The notes beneath the pieces were generated by a model, which was not told where the DNA came from, did not search any database, and saw nothing but the letters and a program-made list of their open reading frames with translations. From positions 19,874 to 83,873 of the forward strand of contig JAKOTS010000111.1 of the NCBI GenBank assembly GCA_029777095.1: 64,000 nt of DNA. Reading direction: 5' to 3'. Shown here piece by piece: positions 63,940-64,000 of this stretch. A program made the position numbers and the translations under genes. This DNA comes from Actinomycetes bacterium (lineage in GTDB: Bacteria; Actinomycetota; Actinomycetes; Actinomycetales; Microbacteriaceae). Position 1 is the first letter of the stretch. Each line of letters starts with the position of its first letter.

Positions 63940-64000
63940 ATGACGAACGCACCCGAAAACTGGCGTTTCGAAACGAAGCAGATTCACACGGGCGCCCAGC
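63940..64000 (+). CDS. metY: O-acetylhomoserine sulfhydrylase-like protein, N-terminal end only
   Basis: Twenty residues (MTNAPENWRFETKQIHTGAQ) before the window ends. The RFETKQIHTGAQ segment is the opening of MetY/Cys-Met metabolism PLP enzymes. Ribosome site AGGAG is 9 nt upstream. Not in the ORF track. Call rests on a short segment. Confidence 0.75.
   Translation, partial: MTNAPENWRFETKQIHTGAQ

Noticed and set aside
1-64000. tRNA, rRNA, IS elements or prophage
   Set aside because: I read intergenic stretches on both strands and saw no cloverleaf, transposase, integrase or phage gene; short intergenic RNAs could still be missed without a covariance search.

Overview
The window is a 64 kb piece of a GC-rich actinobacterial chromosome, most likely from the family Microbacteriaceae. 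The inference rests on content rather than a database match: a Wag31/DivIVA-SepF-FtsZ division block without ftsA, GarA/FtsR/MerR neighbours, a PASTA kinase near an Rv2175c-like protein, DUF3043 and DUF3040 proteins, class II DAHP synthase, and TAGGCT/TAGACT-type -10 boxes set 5-9 nt before start codons (leaderless or nearly leaderless transcripts). I cannot fix the genus.

Layout. 0-2 kb: 5' end of ctaD (cut by the window), ctaC, erpA. 2-11 kb: M20 dipeptidase, DUF3043 membrane protein, pyrD-nrdR-hisD, dnaE. 11-12.6 kb: an ECF sigma factor overlapping a CU044_5270-like membrane protein. 12.6-34 kb: the division and cell wall (dcw) cluster, all on the minus strand, in transcription order mraZ, rsmH, ftsL-like, ftsI, murF, mraY, murD, ftsW, murG, [plus-strand cassette], murC, ftsQ, ftsZ, yggS, sepF, yggT, divIVA, lspA, rluD. 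Two things stand out. murE is missing from its usual place between ftsI and murF. A 3.2 kb cassette of four oppositely oriented genes (membrane protein + YtrA-type GntR; PadR + membrane protein) separates murG from murC. Each regulator/membrane-protein pair has its own apparently leaderless promoter overlapped by an inverted repeat.

34-41 kb: DUF3040 protein, polyprenyl diphosphate synthase, Rv2175c-like DNA-binding protein, a LysM/lysozyme-like secreted protein with CRP-like sites upstream, a PASTA Ser/Thr kinase, and DAHP synthase. 41-50.5 kb: 1-acylglycerol-phosphate acyltransferase, ROK glucokinase, long-chain acyl-CoA ligase, peptide deformylase, an orphan MinD-like ATPase, pyruvate carboxylase. 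50.5-55.6 kb: orphan ParA, two MerR-type regulators (the second FtsR-like), GarA/OdhI FHA protein, CopC-like protein, dihydrolipoyl dehydrogenase. 55.6-64 kb: CYTH protein with a 71-aa partner, a beta-hydroxyacid dehydrogenase, a YihY family membrane protein, fatty acid desaturase, a small hypothetical, an RluA-type pseudouridine synthase, carboxylesterase, SDR, and the first codons of metY.

The genes are mostly housekeeping: peptidoglycan precursor synthesis (murC/D/F/G, mraY), septum assembly (ftsI/L/Q/W/Z, sepF, divIVA) and their control (mraZ boxes, FtsR, PknL-type kinase), linked to central metabolism (pyc, lpd, garA, aroG). No rRNA, tRNA, CRISPR, IS element or prophage was recognised. 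No gene-free stretch exceeds 300 bp; the longest is about 280 bp between mraZ and the DUF3040 gene and holds the MraZ boxes and a terminator.
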